Translations under genes and position numbers: made by a program
In this document: positions 25,435 through 34,739 of the stretch, one piece after another
Layout: each line of letters starts with the position of its first letter
Position numbering within the stretch: the stretch's first letter is position 1
The notes under the pieces: generated by a model
Told to the model about the DNA's origin: nothing
The model's input: the letters and a program-made list of their open reading frames with translations, nothing else
Databases searched by the model: none
DNA from: Clostridiales bacterium
Lineage (GTDB): Bacteria; Bacillota; Clostridia; Lachnospirales; Cellulosilyticaceae
Assembly (NCBI GenBank): GCA_019418225.1
Contig: DYCF01000006.1
Location: 1-64,000 of the forward strand
Length of the DNA stretch: 64,000 bases
Direction: 5' to 3'

Positions 25435-26307
25435 TTATTGCTTTTCGTAGTACTTAATCAGTGCTTGTGTCCCTAAATCTCCATAGCCTTCGTTCTCTAA
25501 TGTTTGATACATGCCAAGGATTTTTTCCATCATGCCCATATGAAGTCCAGCATCTTGTGCTTCTTCTAGGGCTATTTTCATGTCTTTGATGTAATGTTTG
25601 ATATAGAATCCTGGATCTAAGTCTCCTTTTGCGATTCTTGGTGCCATATTAGACATTTGCCAGCTTCCTGCTGCCCCTTGGCTAATTGTGCTGAGCATTG
25701 TATCCACATCAAGTCCTACTGACTTTGCATAAGACATGGCTTCACATAAGCTTGCCATCACACCGCCTAAGGCAATTTGATTGGCCATCTTGGTATGTTG
25801 ACCGTTCCCTGCTTTACCCTCATAAACAATATTGGTTCCCATGCACTCAAAAATATGGTGACATGCTTCAAAATCTGCTTTTTCACCACCGACCATAATG
25901 GCAAGTGTGGCTTTTTGCGCCCCTACATCGCCGCCTGATACAGGTGCATCAAGAGCATGTAAACCTTTTTCTCTTGCTGCGGCATCTATTTTAATAGCAA
26001 GTTTAGGGCTTGTAGTCGTCATATCAATAATATATGTGCCTTTATCTGCACTATGAAGAATGCCACCTTCTCCAAAATAAACTTCCTCCACATCTTTAGG
26101 ATAACCTACCATTGTAATGACAGCATCTCTTCCCTTAGCACAGTCTGCCACTGAGCTGCACCATGTGGCACCTTCTGAAATCAGTCTGTCTGCCTTTGCT
26201 TTCGTTCTTGTATAAACCGCTACTTCATAACCTTTATGCATTAAATGACGTGCCATAGATTCACCCATTACACCAATACCAATAAAACCGATTTTCTTCA
26301 TGTTCAT
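25435..26307 (-). CDS. 3-hydroxyisobutyrate/tartronate-semialdehyde reductase-family dehydrogenase
   Basis: This 290-aa beta-hydroxyacid dehydrogenase has an N-terminal Rossmann domain with GFIGIGVMGESMARHL and an all-helical C-terminal domain. DAPVSGGDVGAQ (substrate loop) and GNGQHTKMANQI with the catalytic Lys are both present. It should oxidise or reduce small beta-hydroxyacids with NAD(P)H. The longer frame to 26319 lacks a ribosome binding site. GAAGGG precedes ATG 26307, so this start is preferred. It is a single gene, and its exact substrate cannot be read from sequence. Confidence 0.88.
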   Translation of the reverse strand: MNMKKIGFIGIGVMGESMARHLMHKGYEVAVYTRTKAKADRLISEGATWCSSVADCAKGRDAVITMVGYPKDVEEVYFGEGGILHSADKGTYIIDMTTTSPKLAIKIDAAAREKGLHALDAPVSGGDVGAQKATLAIMVGGEKADFEACHHIFECMGTNIVYEGKAGNGQHTKMANQIALGGVMASLCEAMSYAKSVGLDVDTMLSTISQGAAGSWQMSNMAPRIAKGDLDPGFYIKHYIKDMKIALEEAQDAGLHMGMMEKILGMYQTLENEGYGDLGTQALIKYYEKQ

Positions 26308-26667
26308 TCTTCCCTTCATCTTAAGTCGCCTAATGCTTCACATCGTTATCTATGTGATTTGACATTTATAAACTTTATAAATTTTTTCCCTATATTGACT
26401 TAATTATAGCATCTCTCCTACATACTATCTATACCTCAGCGCCGCATACCGCTTCTCTTCTTTTCTCACCTTATTTCTTATCTATTTCTTATCTATTTCT
26501 TACCTTATTTTTACTGCTCATGACATGTTATGTACTTTTTTATGACATCTTACTACATTTGTCTAATAATTTTTCTGATTTTATTGTATTTTTTTATAAG
26601 GTATGTTGACTACAAAAATCTACTTTTCTAAATATATCGCTGATTTAAATTTACATGGAGGGTTTTT
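26308..26667. other. gene-free spacer with short tandem repeat
   Basis: This AT-rich spacer lies between divergent genes. It holds about two and a half copies of the 11-mer TTATCTATTTC near 26478-26500. It must also contain the promoters of both flanking genes, but no clear boxes were found. No small gene or stable hairpin was seen. Confidence 0.5.
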
Positions 26668-28707
26668 ATGAAAAAAATTGGAATTATGAAGAAGGTTATG
26701 TTGTTTTTTGGCTGTAGTTTACTCGTTTCATCTCTGATTATAAGTATGATTACTTATATCACTTCTAAAAATATATTAGAAAGTAACACAAAGCTTACAA
26801 GTAGCCAGACCTTGCAAGAAAGTCAGACAGGCTTTACAACTTATTTAAAATCATTAAGTCAGCAAGTAGATTTACTTACCAGAAAAAGTGAATTAAAAAG
26901 GCTTGAAACACCTGATATTGTAGAAGAAAATCTAGACAGTACTTATGACTCCTTAGTCGCTGCCCTTAAAACCGCACCTGGTGCTGTACGCTGTTATTAT
27001 GCCACCGAAAACTCACGTTTAATTACAACCGTTCCCTATGAGGAAGAAGGAAAGACCAAATACAAATCTACCCTAGAAGAAAACATCGACTCACGCACAG
27101 AAACTTGGTACACTAATGCGCTCAAAAATGATGAACGTGACGGCGTTTATGCAGGCTATACAGAACCTTATTTCTCAGTTAAAGACAATATTCAAGTGAT
27201 TACAGTGAGCCAATGCGTTAAATCTAAAGAAGAGGTTGTGGGCGTTGTCGCTATTGACTTTGCGTTTAGTTCCATTACTAATTTTGTCAATAATATTAAA
27301 CTCCTTAATACAGGTTCTGTTTTCCTTGTCAATAACACAGGTAGTGTCTTAGTCGCACCTACAGACAGTCCGCTCACGCTCACACAGTTTAATAGTCTAC
27401 CTTTTTGGGAAGAGCTAAATACTACTGAGCCTGTTAGCTTAACGAAAAATATTGAAGGCGATGCTTATTACATGACTAGCCTTACAAATGCCATTACAAA
27501 TTGGAAACTTATCGGCCTTGTTAATGAACAAGAAATCACTTCAAGCTTAACGAAACAACTCACTTATACAACCCTTGCCGTCATTGTTGCCCTTTTAATC
27601 AGCATCTTAGTTATCCTACCTCTTGTAAGAGATATCAAATCTAAGTTTAGAACGTTAAGTCATGCTATTAATGAAGTTTCACAGGGTAACTTCACCGCGC
27701 AACCTATTATTGATGGGGGAGATGAATTCCATGCCCTCAGTCTCAATATTAATGAAATGATCACAAACATCAAGACTTTACTTACTAATGTGGAGCATAC
27801 TGCACGTACACTTTTTGAGGCTTCTGATAAAATCTCTTCCATCACAAATCAAACACAAGATACCTCATCTAATGTTAAAATCGCCATTGAAGAAATATCC
27901 ATTGGTACTTCACAGCAAGCAGAGAGCTTACAAGACATTAACCTTCAAGTAGACACTTTAGCCAAACAATTAGAAGCAACTAAAAATTATACCTCTGATG
28001 TAAAAAATATGTCTTCTGAAACCCAATCTCTAAGTAACAAAGGCTTACAAATGCTAAAAACATTAGACGAAAAATCGACACATTCTCAAGAGATTTCTAT
28101 GGCTTCTTACAACTTCTTTAAAGACATGGCTGAAAGCATTAATAAAATTAACTTTATCTCAGATGCCATCATTGCCATTACCAATCAAACAAGCCTCCTT
28201 TCTTTAAATGCAAGCATTGAAGCTGCACGTGCAGGTGAAAGTGGTAGAGGCTTTGCCGTAGTAGCTGAAGAAATCCGCAAGCTCTCTGAGGCCTCTAAAC
28301 AGTCCACAGATGAAATCAAGGCAATAGTAGATGAAATCCATAGCAAGGCACAACAAGCTAATACTTCTTTAGAAGAAAGTAATGTACTCCTTGCAGCACA
28401 ATCTTCTGCTATTAAAGATACTGAAAATGTCTTCAATAATATTCTTTCTTCCGTAGAAAAGCTTATTACAAACATTTATGAGATTGACCGCCTCAATAAC
28501 AATATGGTAGAAAACAAAAACACCGTTATTAAAAACATGGATGAAATGGCTGCTATTTCAGAGCAAACAGCTTCCTCATCACAAGAGGTCACAGCTTCTA
28601 CAGAAGAAGTTGCTGAAACTATGACTCAGTTAGCTGCTCAAACCTCACATCTTACAGGAGTTGCCGAAACCTTAAAAGAAAATTTAAGCCACTTTAAATT
28701 AATTTAA
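26668..28707 (+). CDS. methyl-accepting chemotaxis protein, dCache sensor (paralog 2)
   Basis: This 679-aa receptor has the same layout as the one at 21.5 kb: TM1 (about 10-31), a double-Cache sensor, TM2 (about 300-320), HAMP and a signalling domain with tip SLLSLNASIEAARAGESGRG. The two align without large gaps. The sensor is more divergent than the tip: for example the pocket-facing segment reads SRTETWYTNALKNDERDGVY here against RNESWYKDALKNENRLGVY there. That fits duplication followed by a change of ligand. TGGAGGG precedes the ATG. Confidence 0.94.
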   Translation: MKKIGIMKKVMLFFGCSLLVSSLIISMITYITSKNILESNTKLTSSQTLQESQTGFTTYLKSLSQQVDLLTRKSELKRLETPDIVEENLDSTYDSLVAALKTAPGAVRCYYATENSRLITTVPYEEEGKTKYKSTLEENIDSRTETWYTNALKNDERDGVYAGYTEPYFSVKDNIQVITVSQCVKSKEEVVGVVAIDFAFSSITNFVNNIKLLNTGSVFLVNNTGSVLVAPTDSPLTLTQFNSLPFWEELNTTEPVSLTKNIEGDAYYMTSLTNAITNWKLIGLVNEQEITSSLTKQLTYTTLAVIVALLISILVILPLVRDIKSKFRTLSHAINEVSQGNFTAQPIIDGGDEFHALSLNINEMITNIKTLLTNVEHTARTLFEASDKISSITNQTQDTSSNVKIAIEEISIGTSQQAESLQDINLQVDTLAKQLEATKNYTSDVKNMSSETQSLSNKGLQMLKTLDEKSTHSQEISMASYNFFKDMAESINKINFISDAIIAITNQTSLLSLNASIEAARAGESGRGFAVVAEEIRKLSEASKQSTDEIKAIVDEIHSKAQQANTSLEESNVLLAAQSSAIKDTENVFNNILSSVEKLITNIYEIDRLNNNMVENKNTVIKNMDEMAAISEQTASSSQEVTASTEEVAETMTQLAAQTSHLTGVAETLKENLSHFKLI

Positions 28708-28796
28708 ATATATTCAGAAAACTTAATCTTTTCTTTGATTTTGAAACAATTAGATGTTATCATGGTTCAGTATATTAAATCAAAGGAGGCGTTAAA

Positions 28797-30268
28797 TTGA
28801 ATTTAACTAAGTATTTCAAAACCAAAATCAGTATTGCATTAACACTAGGTGTAGCCCTAACCAATGTACTCTATGCGAATCCCATTCCTCTACTGCCTTA
28901 CAAACTTCTCCCCAGTACGAGACCTCTACAGCCACACCAGATATTGAATTAGTAGACTTAAGAGAGCATGAGGTCTTAGATATTAACTTAACAGATACAT
29001 CATTGGCACAACATACATCTACCGAAAAATCTTCAATGCCATTGCCATTAAATCATCGTGTTAAAACAAGCCGTTCTACTGATTCTGCCGTAGATGTTAC
29101 TATACCTGAACTTGCTTTTGATACAGATGTTTATGGTATGCTAAGTGCTTCTAATACGGCTTCTGAGTATCAAGTAACTTTAACACAACCTACTAAACTA
29201 ACGGCTACATTAGATGCTGATATTTACATCTTTGATGAAGCACTTAATCTGGTTGCTACATCTCAAAACGAGGGGTTAGGTATTGCAGAAATCACTTCTT
29301 GTGTCTTACCAGCTGGAGCCTATTCTATCCTCGTTTATGACTATGAAGGTTCTGGTCTCTATCTCATTAATGCATATGCTTCAACACAAGATATCACTTA
29401 TGAACTAAATGATACTTTTACAACTGCTACGGCTTTAGATAGCACATTTTATATTAATGCTAATATTGACACACCTTATGATGTAGATATCTATTCAACA
29501 AACATCTCTAGCAACACAATTATTAATATCAACTTCAACGATAACAATCAAGGTTATACCCTTTACCTAACTAATGGTACTAATATTTATGATATTTCTA
29601 GTGGAGTCTCAGCTGTACAGCTAGACACAGGCAAATGGTATTTCTATGTATGTAGCGAAAATGGTACTTATTCTCCAACTACCACTTATTCGCTAAGCCT
29701 TAAAAATTTATATCGAACAGATTTATATAATATTGCTTACAATAAAGATTATCAATCTTACTTACAATATGAAATAACTTCTCCAGGAGTTTATACTTAC
29801 TACCTAAATGGTAAAGAAATAGATATGACTTATTCATATGAACACCATGTCTCTAATTCTGCTGGTTGGATTAATACATATATTGGGGTAGCAGGACAAG
29901 CTGGACGTAGTATTGTTATAGGTAAAGCTGCTGCTGATAATGCTGGCGTAGAACCACCTATTTTGGGCACGCTACGCACAAATAGTGAAACAAGATTAAG
30001 TGGTAACAACAGCACACCTGTACTTAGCCTTTACATAGTAGAAAATACAGACGTATCTAATACCTACTTAGCATATGTGCGTCGTTATACTGGTGGTGAA
30101 TATAAATACACTACTGAGTCATGTTCTTATACTACGCCTGCAGCTCAAATCGTTATTGACCTTAATACGGCAAAAATAGTAGATGTCCTAACACCTAACT
30201 TCTATTATGACTATGGTTATCGTAATGGTTACGTCGCAGCTAACAATACTACGACATATTTAAACTAA
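28797..30268 (+). CDS. secreted beta-sandwich (PPC-like) protein, frameshifted after the signal peptide
   Basis: AAAGGAGG and a TTG at 28797 open a signal peptide (KYFKTKISIALTLGV to LYA). The frame then ends 19 codons later. The downstream frame continues from HSSTALQTSPQYETSTA into a 420-aa secreted protein that ends at 30268. Adding one C to the CCC at 28881-28883 would join them. The mature part has two beta-rich domains resembling pre-peptidase C-terminal modules (PTKLTATLDADIYIFDEA and NFNDNNQGYTLYLTNG). Without the fix, translation could start only at internal codons such as TTG 29003 and the product would not be exported. It may be a real mutation, slippage or a sequencing error. Confidence 0.6.
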
Positions 30269-30299
30269 TTAAATATACGTTAATTTAGGAGGTATTTCA

Positions 30300-31019
30300 A
30301 TGCATATCAACAGTTATAATGTAATATCATTTTCACCTATGCCTAACACCCTTCAAGAAGCCATTTCACAAAGACGTACACATGGCACAACTCAAAAGAC
30401 TGATTCTAAGGAGCTTAACTTCTCTGACCTTACTTTAAAGTGTATAAATGATTCAGATTCAGGTATTTATAAAATCGATGACTTAAATGCCTTCGTTTAT
30501 GAACAAACAAAGTATGAAATTGCTATTCGTGACGCCGTCTATAACACAGGAGATCTTACTGCTAGTGCAACTGCTTATAATGAACTACTCACTGAAATCA
30601 CACAACAATATGCCTCAGATACAGAATCCTTTACTAAAGCGAAATCCTCTTTAGATACACAATACGAACACTTTGCAACCAACTTTTCTAATACACTTTC
30701 AGAACTTACCTCTTTTGCCTGTGGCACTGGTAGTATCCAAGACCATACATTTAAATTCAGCCTTACACGTGAACAACGTGTCCAGATTGCCACAGACACT
30801 AAGTTATATCTCATGAACACAAATCCTTCACTTCAAAGTATTGAAACTCAAGAAAATCCCACTTTTACACAAGATGATATTACAAATCTGGTACAAATCT
30901 TTTATGGTGACAAAAAAAATTCAGCTACTCATTTAAATAATTTTCTTAATGGTATTACTACCAATACAAATATATCATCATCACTAAAAGATTCCCTTAA
31001 AGCACTTGTAGTATCTTAA
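30300..31019 (+). CDS. hypothetical 239-aa protein
   Basis: I do not recognise this protein. It has no signal peptide or membrane segment and is largely helical. A Thr/Ser/Asp/Gln-rich sequence runs throughout, with a long amphipathic stretch (about 85-140, ITQQYASDTESFTKAKSSLD onward). AGGAGG precedes the ATG. It lies 31 bp behind the secreted PPC-like gene, so the two are probably co-transcribed, and a terminator-like hairpin follows. It may be a partner of the secreted protein, but nothing shows this directly. Confidence 0.6.
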   Translation: MHINSYNVISFSPMPNTLQEAISQRRTHGTTQKTDSKELNFSDLTLKCINDSDSGIYKIDDLNAFVYEQTKYEIAIRDAVYNTGDLTASATAYNELLTEITQQYASDTESFTKAKSSLDTQYEHFATNFSNTLSELTSFACGTGSIQDHTFKFSLTREQRVQIATDTKLYLMNTNPSLQSIETQENPTFTQDDITNLVQIFYGDKKNSATHLNNFLNGITTNTNISSSLKDSLKALVVS

Positions 31020-31125
31020 TAGCATTATAAAGAAATCATAATTATACAGTTTCATTTTAATATTTCGGCTTATTGTTTCAGGTTGCCTTTTTATGGAATA
31101 ACCCTTATAATTTATACATAAGCAC

Positions 31126-31177
31126 CGAAGAAAGAGGGTATTACGCTAGCCTAGCTCACGTAATACCCTCTTCTTCG
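31126..31177 (+). terminator. long hairpin after the hypothetical gene
   Basis: Arms of 19-20 nt (starting CGAAGAAAGAGGGTATTACG) pair with a single bulged A around a 13-nt loop. No T-run follows, so termination efficiency is uncertain. Confidence 0.6.
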
Positions 31178-31260
31178 TTATGTAAAATATTATTCGTAAT
31201 CTTTGACATTATTTAAATCTACTTTTTCAAGATTAATATCATTTTATTTGCCCACTTTTT

Positions 31261-31680
31261 ATCAGCCCTGATTCCTTAAACTTTTATAGTCCACTAAAAT
31301 GCTCTGAAAAACCCTCTCTCCTCTTTGCTTACTTTAGCCCCTCAGCTTCTAGTGAGTTTAGACTTTAGATAAGTTTTTCTATTTATTTTAGGTCGCTATA
31401 AAAGTTTAAGTTTCAAAGGAGGGGCTCCTAACTATTTATTGTGGGTACCCGCTAAACAATAAATAGTTAGGCTCTGATCTTAAATCTTTGTTTTTAATTG
31501 CTTTTAAGGTGTAAGTATTAGTTTTTCAGAACGCTAGCTGTATCCTTGTGCGCGTCATAATTGCGTTAGCCAGTGATGGTGCTCCACTTCAAAATAGGTT
31601 AGACATCATGGGGTATTGGCGCTTATGTTGATTACTTGGATTAAACTTTTGTGCTGTATTACTTGTCCTTACACTTAAGT
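31261..31680. ncRNA. candidate large structured RNA (pseudoknotted)
   Basis: This stretch is gene-free but rich in long perfect complements. The pairs are 31275-31289 with 31396-31410 (15 bp), 31303-31312 with 31521-31530 (10 bp), 31336-31343 with 31419-31426 (8 bp) and 31427-31441 with 31457-31471 (15 bp). ATCAG/CTGAT at 31261-31272 closes a small hairpin. Several pairs cross, as in large ornate bacterial RNAs. Sequence composition is less AT-rich than the spacer around it. The coding strand of the RNA cannot be decided. A family such as ROOL, GOLLD, OLE or raiA was considered but cannot be assigned. Confidence 0.5.
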
Positions 31681-31775
31681 ATATGTCTCTTTTAAATAAT
31701 TTCCCTACTTTGCAACTAAAAAAAATATAAATAACTTAAATTTTATCCCTCATCTCTCATTAGATGATTGCTAAA

Positions 31776-31957
31776 TTGTTTTCTCTCAATGATTTCATAT
31801 GACTATAGAGAAACCAACTAAAAACTTGAAATATACATGTAGGTAAATAGGTTTCTCTCAATGATTTCACATGACTAAAAATCATGAATAACTAAACTTT
31901 ATAAATGTGAAATCTATAAAAACTATGAATAACTAAACTTTATAAATGTGAAGTCTA
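31776..31957 (+). repeat. dispersed two-hairpin repeat, locus 1
   Basis: One complete unit (31804-31918) has hairpin one GAGAAACC/GGTTTCTC and hairpin two GATTTCACAT/ATGTGAAATC. It is flanked by a partial copy on each side (31779-31804 and 31921-31957). The unit recurs at 37.8, 48.4 and 56.8 kb. It lies about 120 bp upstream of, and in the same orientation as, the chemoreceptor gene at 32078. Confidence 0.75.
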
Positions 31958-32077
31958 TATCTCCATTATATTTTTAATAGTTAATCTTTTATATGATTAT
32001 CTAATATAAATCTGCTAAAATCCGATAACAGTTATTACGTGAGATTTTTTTACATATTATGTTATAAAGGAGTTTGT

Positions 32078-33556
32078 ATGGAGTATAATTCAATAAATTT
32101 TTCATCCACCAATAAATTGGTACTTACATTAAGTTGTCTTATTAATGCCTTTTTAACACTAGGCAATTTTGTAGAGGTTCTTAAAGGTAACAAGCCCTTA
32201 CTCGTAGCAACAGGCTATCTCATCCTATCACTTATTAATGTAGGCGGACTACTTTACCTCTATCGTAAGGACAATAATTCAGCTTTATTTAAAGAGTTTA
32301 GCTTTTGGAGCTTTTTAGCCGTTTATGTTTACTCAATCTTTGCATCTTACACTGTCGGGGTTTATGTGTATATCATACCGTTTGTTTTCTTATATTTCTC
32401 ATACTTTGATGTAAAATTTATTCAAAAGGTTGTCTGTATTGTATTTACGCTAAACATTACACGTGTACTTTGGCTTGTTCTAATTATTAAACAAAATCAG
32501 CCACACTTCGTTTCAGATTACACAATACAATTAGCATCAATGTTTACTATTTGTCTGATTGCTTACTTAGTCACTAAAGTTTCTACTCAAATGAATACAG
32601 AAAAACTAGAAACATTAGAAGCAAGTAGACAACAACAAGCAGAAATTTTAAGTAGTGTCCTAGAATTAGGCCGTGTATTAGATACACAATCGCAAGAAAT
32701 TTATACTGTAGTTTCTGAACTTGAAAAATCAAGTAACGTTGTAGCCACTACAATGAATGAAATTACTGTAGGTATCGAAGATACCACACAAAATATTCAA
32801 ACACAAAGTCACTTAACACAGGATATTCAGCACATTATCTTAGATACTTCTGATGCTTCTAAAGTTATGACGCAAATCTCTTTAGAGACAATTGATGAAA
32901 TTAATAAAGGTAAAGAAATCATTGAAGAACTTAGTAAACAAACTGCTACCATGAATACAAATAGTGATACAGTTTACAATTCAATGATTGCCCTTCAAGA
33001 TAAAACAAGTGAAATCGGACGTATTACTTCTACTATTACAGATATCGCAGCACAAACAAATATTCTTTCTCTGAATGCTGCTATCGAAAGTGCACGTGCC
33101 GGAGAAGCTGGTAAAGGATTCGCCGTGGTTGCTGATGAAGTACGTAGCCTCTCAACACAAACAAGCGCTTCAGCAGGTACTATTGCAAACATTTTAGGTG
33201 AACTTCAAGTCATGGTGCAAGATGCTGTCTCAGCTATGAATACTTTTAGAACAACAAATACTGCACAAAATAAACTTATTCAAGATACTGAATCAATTTT
33301 CAATACAACTATTCAAAGCATGAATGACGTAAATCGCAATATCAATCTTGTATCTGATAAGGTTCAAGCAATCCTTGCTTCTAACGACCAAATCGTAAAT
33401 AGTATCGAAGAGATTTCTTCAACAAGTGAAGCCAACCTTGCCAATATCCAAGAAAGCTTCGCTGCCACAGAAACAAACAATACTCAGATTGCACAAACTA
33501 AAGTGATTGCACAAACACTTGTCGCAACATCTGAACAAATTCAAAAATATCTCTAA
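32078..33556 (+). CDS. chemotaxis signal transducer with six-helix N-terminal membrane domain
   Basis: This 492-aa protein has about six transmembrane helices in residues 10-175 with only short loops, no extracellular sensor and no HAMP domain. A cytoplasmic coiled coil with the MCP signalling tip ILSLNAAIESARAGEAGKG and FAVVADEVRSLSTQ follows. It probably senses something within the membrane or from the cytoplasm, such as energy state or a lipophilic compound. AAAGGAG before ATG 32078 sets the start; the longer frame to 32039 lacks one. It is the only receptor of this type here and follows a large non-coding region. Confidence 0.88.
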   Translation: MEYNSINFSSTNKLVLTLSCLINAFLTLGNFVEVLKGNKPLLVATGYLILSLINVGGLLYLYRKDNNSALFKEFSFWSFLAVYVYSIFASYTVGVYVYIIPFVFLYFSYFDVKFIQKVVCIVFTLNITRVLWLVLIIKQNQPHFVSDYTIQLASMFTICLIAYLVTKVSTQMNTEKLETLEASRQQQAEILSSVLELGRVLDTQSQEIYTVVSELEKSSNVVATTMNEITVGIEDTTQNIQTQSHLTQDIQHIILDTSDASKVMTQISLETIDEINKGKEIIEELSKQTATMNTNSDTVYNSMIALQDKTSEIGRITSTITDIAAQTNILSLNAAIESARAGEAGKGFAVVADEVRSLSTQTSASAGTIANILGELQVMVQDAVSAMNTFRTTNTAQNKLIQDTESIFNTTIQSMNDVNRNINLVSDKVQAILASNDQIVNSIEEISSTSEANLANIQESFAATETNNTQIAQTKVIAQTLVATSEQIQKYL

Positions 33557-33577
33557 TCTTTCTTTAGATATAGCATA

Positions 33578-33640
33578 ATAGGGGAACAGACGCACTATGA
33601 ACTTACCTTTGGTAAGACTACAGTGCTTCTGTTCCCCTAT
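33578..33640 (+). terminator. terminator after the six-helix receptor gene
   Basis: ATAGGGGAACAGA and its perfect complement form the base. GCACT/AGTGC extends the stem, and TTTTTT follows. Confidence 0.9.
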
Positions 33641-33796
33641 TTTTTACTATGTTTTATCGGCTCTTAAATTTTACATCCATCTTTTCAACTTCATTGGAAT
33701 GTTTTAAAACAACCATTGCCAATCTCACCAGCAAGCTAGATGGTTTATCTTCAATTACATCTTCTATTGCCTCATCTAACACCTCTCCATCTGAAA

Positions 33797-34405
33797 TCAC
33801 CCTAAGCCTTGATTTCCCCATTTTCTCACAAAGTTTGTAAAGGCTATGATAAATAATGGTACAGCTAATGTTACCGGTTGAATAAGAAGTGGTCCAATCC
33901 TTAACCACCTCTTTATTCCATTCACTTCTAATCCTATAAAATGTGTCATAATTAGAAGTATACAAGGCAGTATATATAATACCCATGTCAGCTTTTCTAG
34001 AGAACTATATTTTACTTTATAAAGTATATGTATTACTGCAAGTCCTGCGATGCTAGCCAAAAATATTTGTTTCATCACTAAACGTTTTTCTACATCAAAC
34101 TGTATGGCATAATCTGATATTGCAAGAAAACCTATGCCTATCAGTGCCCCCATCAATAATAACACGCGCCATTCCAGTACAGGCTTATGTGTCTTATGAA
34201 ATCCTTCTCCAACCTCCTTGGCATCTCCCATTTGTGCCACAGCCTTTTCATAAGCCGTTTCCTCATCCAGCCCTTCTTCCATCATCAACTCATCCTTTAA
34301 AAGTTCAATATGCTCATTTAATTCCTGTGCTAAATAAGGATGAATCTTCTTGTACTTCACCTCATTTAAAACTCCTTTAAGAAAGGCATCCACATACTGA
34401 TTCAC
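33797..34405 (-). CDS. truncated FtsW/RodA/SpoVE-like protein with N-terminal permease-prefix (HAAS-like) domain
   Basis: The 202-aa product starts at a GTG behind GGGAGGTG. Residues 1-75 form a helical prefix domain (ELNEHIELLKDELMMEEGLDEETAYEKAV), common in membrane proteins controlled by PadR. Then come about four membrane helices and VNGIKRWLRIGPLLIQPVTLA, which matches the SEDS core of FtsW/RodA (NGxxRWIxIGxxxxQPSE). Intact relatives have about twice this length with ten helices. Here a stop at 33797 removes the rest, and the bases that follow do not restore the frame. The product is probably non-functional or reduced. The gene overlaps padR by 29 nt. Confidence 0.65.
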   Translation of the reverse strand: MNQYVDAFLKGVLNEVKYKKIHPYLAQELNEHIELLKDELMMEEGLDEETAYEKAVAQMGDAKEVGEGFHKTHKPVLEWRVLLLMGALIGIGFLAISDYAIQFDVEKRLVMKQIFLASIAGLAVIHILYKVKYSSLEKLTWVLYILPCILLIMTHFIGLEVNGIKRWLRIGPLLIQPVTLAVPLFIIAFTNFVRKWGNQGLG

Positions 34406-34739
34406 TTAAAGCACCTCCCCCAATGACTTTTAACACGCCTTGAGAATAAGTTTGCCACTCTTCTTTTTTCTCTTTTAATCCCTTCTTCCCTTTTTCAGTA
34501 ATGCGATAATACTTACGCTTACGTGCAGAAGTTGTTTCCTCCCAATAAGCCTCAATCATTCCATCATTTTCTAAGCCATGTAAAATCGGATACAAAGTCC
34601 CTTCCTTGAGCTGAAATACATTATCAGACTTGCGCTCAAGCTCCTTCGTCATCTCATACCCATACTTATCTCCCTCATTTAAAAGTTGCAAAATAAAAAG
34701 GGTCGTCGTCCCCTTTAACAATTCTTTACTTACTGCCAT
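34377..34739 (-). CDS. PadR-family transcriptional regulator
   Basis: This 120-aa winged-helix regulator has the family hallmarks GTTTLFILQLLNEGDKYGYEMTKEL and EGTLYPILHGLENDGMIEAYW, then the wing ARKRKYYRITEKGK. It probably represses its own operon in response to a membrane or drug signal. The downstream FtsW-like gene overlaps it by 29 nt and is translationally coupled. AT-rich dyads (TACGATATAT) lie just upstream of the gene and may be the operator. Confidence 0.92.
   Translation of the reverse strand: MAVSKELLKGTTTLFILQLLNEGDKYGYEMTKELERKSDNVFQLKEGTLYPILHGLENDGMIEAYWEETTSARKRKYYRITEKGKKGLKEKKEEWQTYSQGVLKVIGGGALSESVCGCLS

Noticed and set aside
31531..31590. Segment near ACGCTAGC as a tRNA or tmRNA piece
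   Set aside because: No T-arm, anticodon arm or CCA-type end could be found.
33654..33986. 110-codon ORF overlapping the end of the truncated FtsW-like gene
   Set aside because: The overlapping part is the FtsW-like gene in another frame. The remaining 47 codons match nothing I recognise, do not continue the SEDS fold and have no start site.
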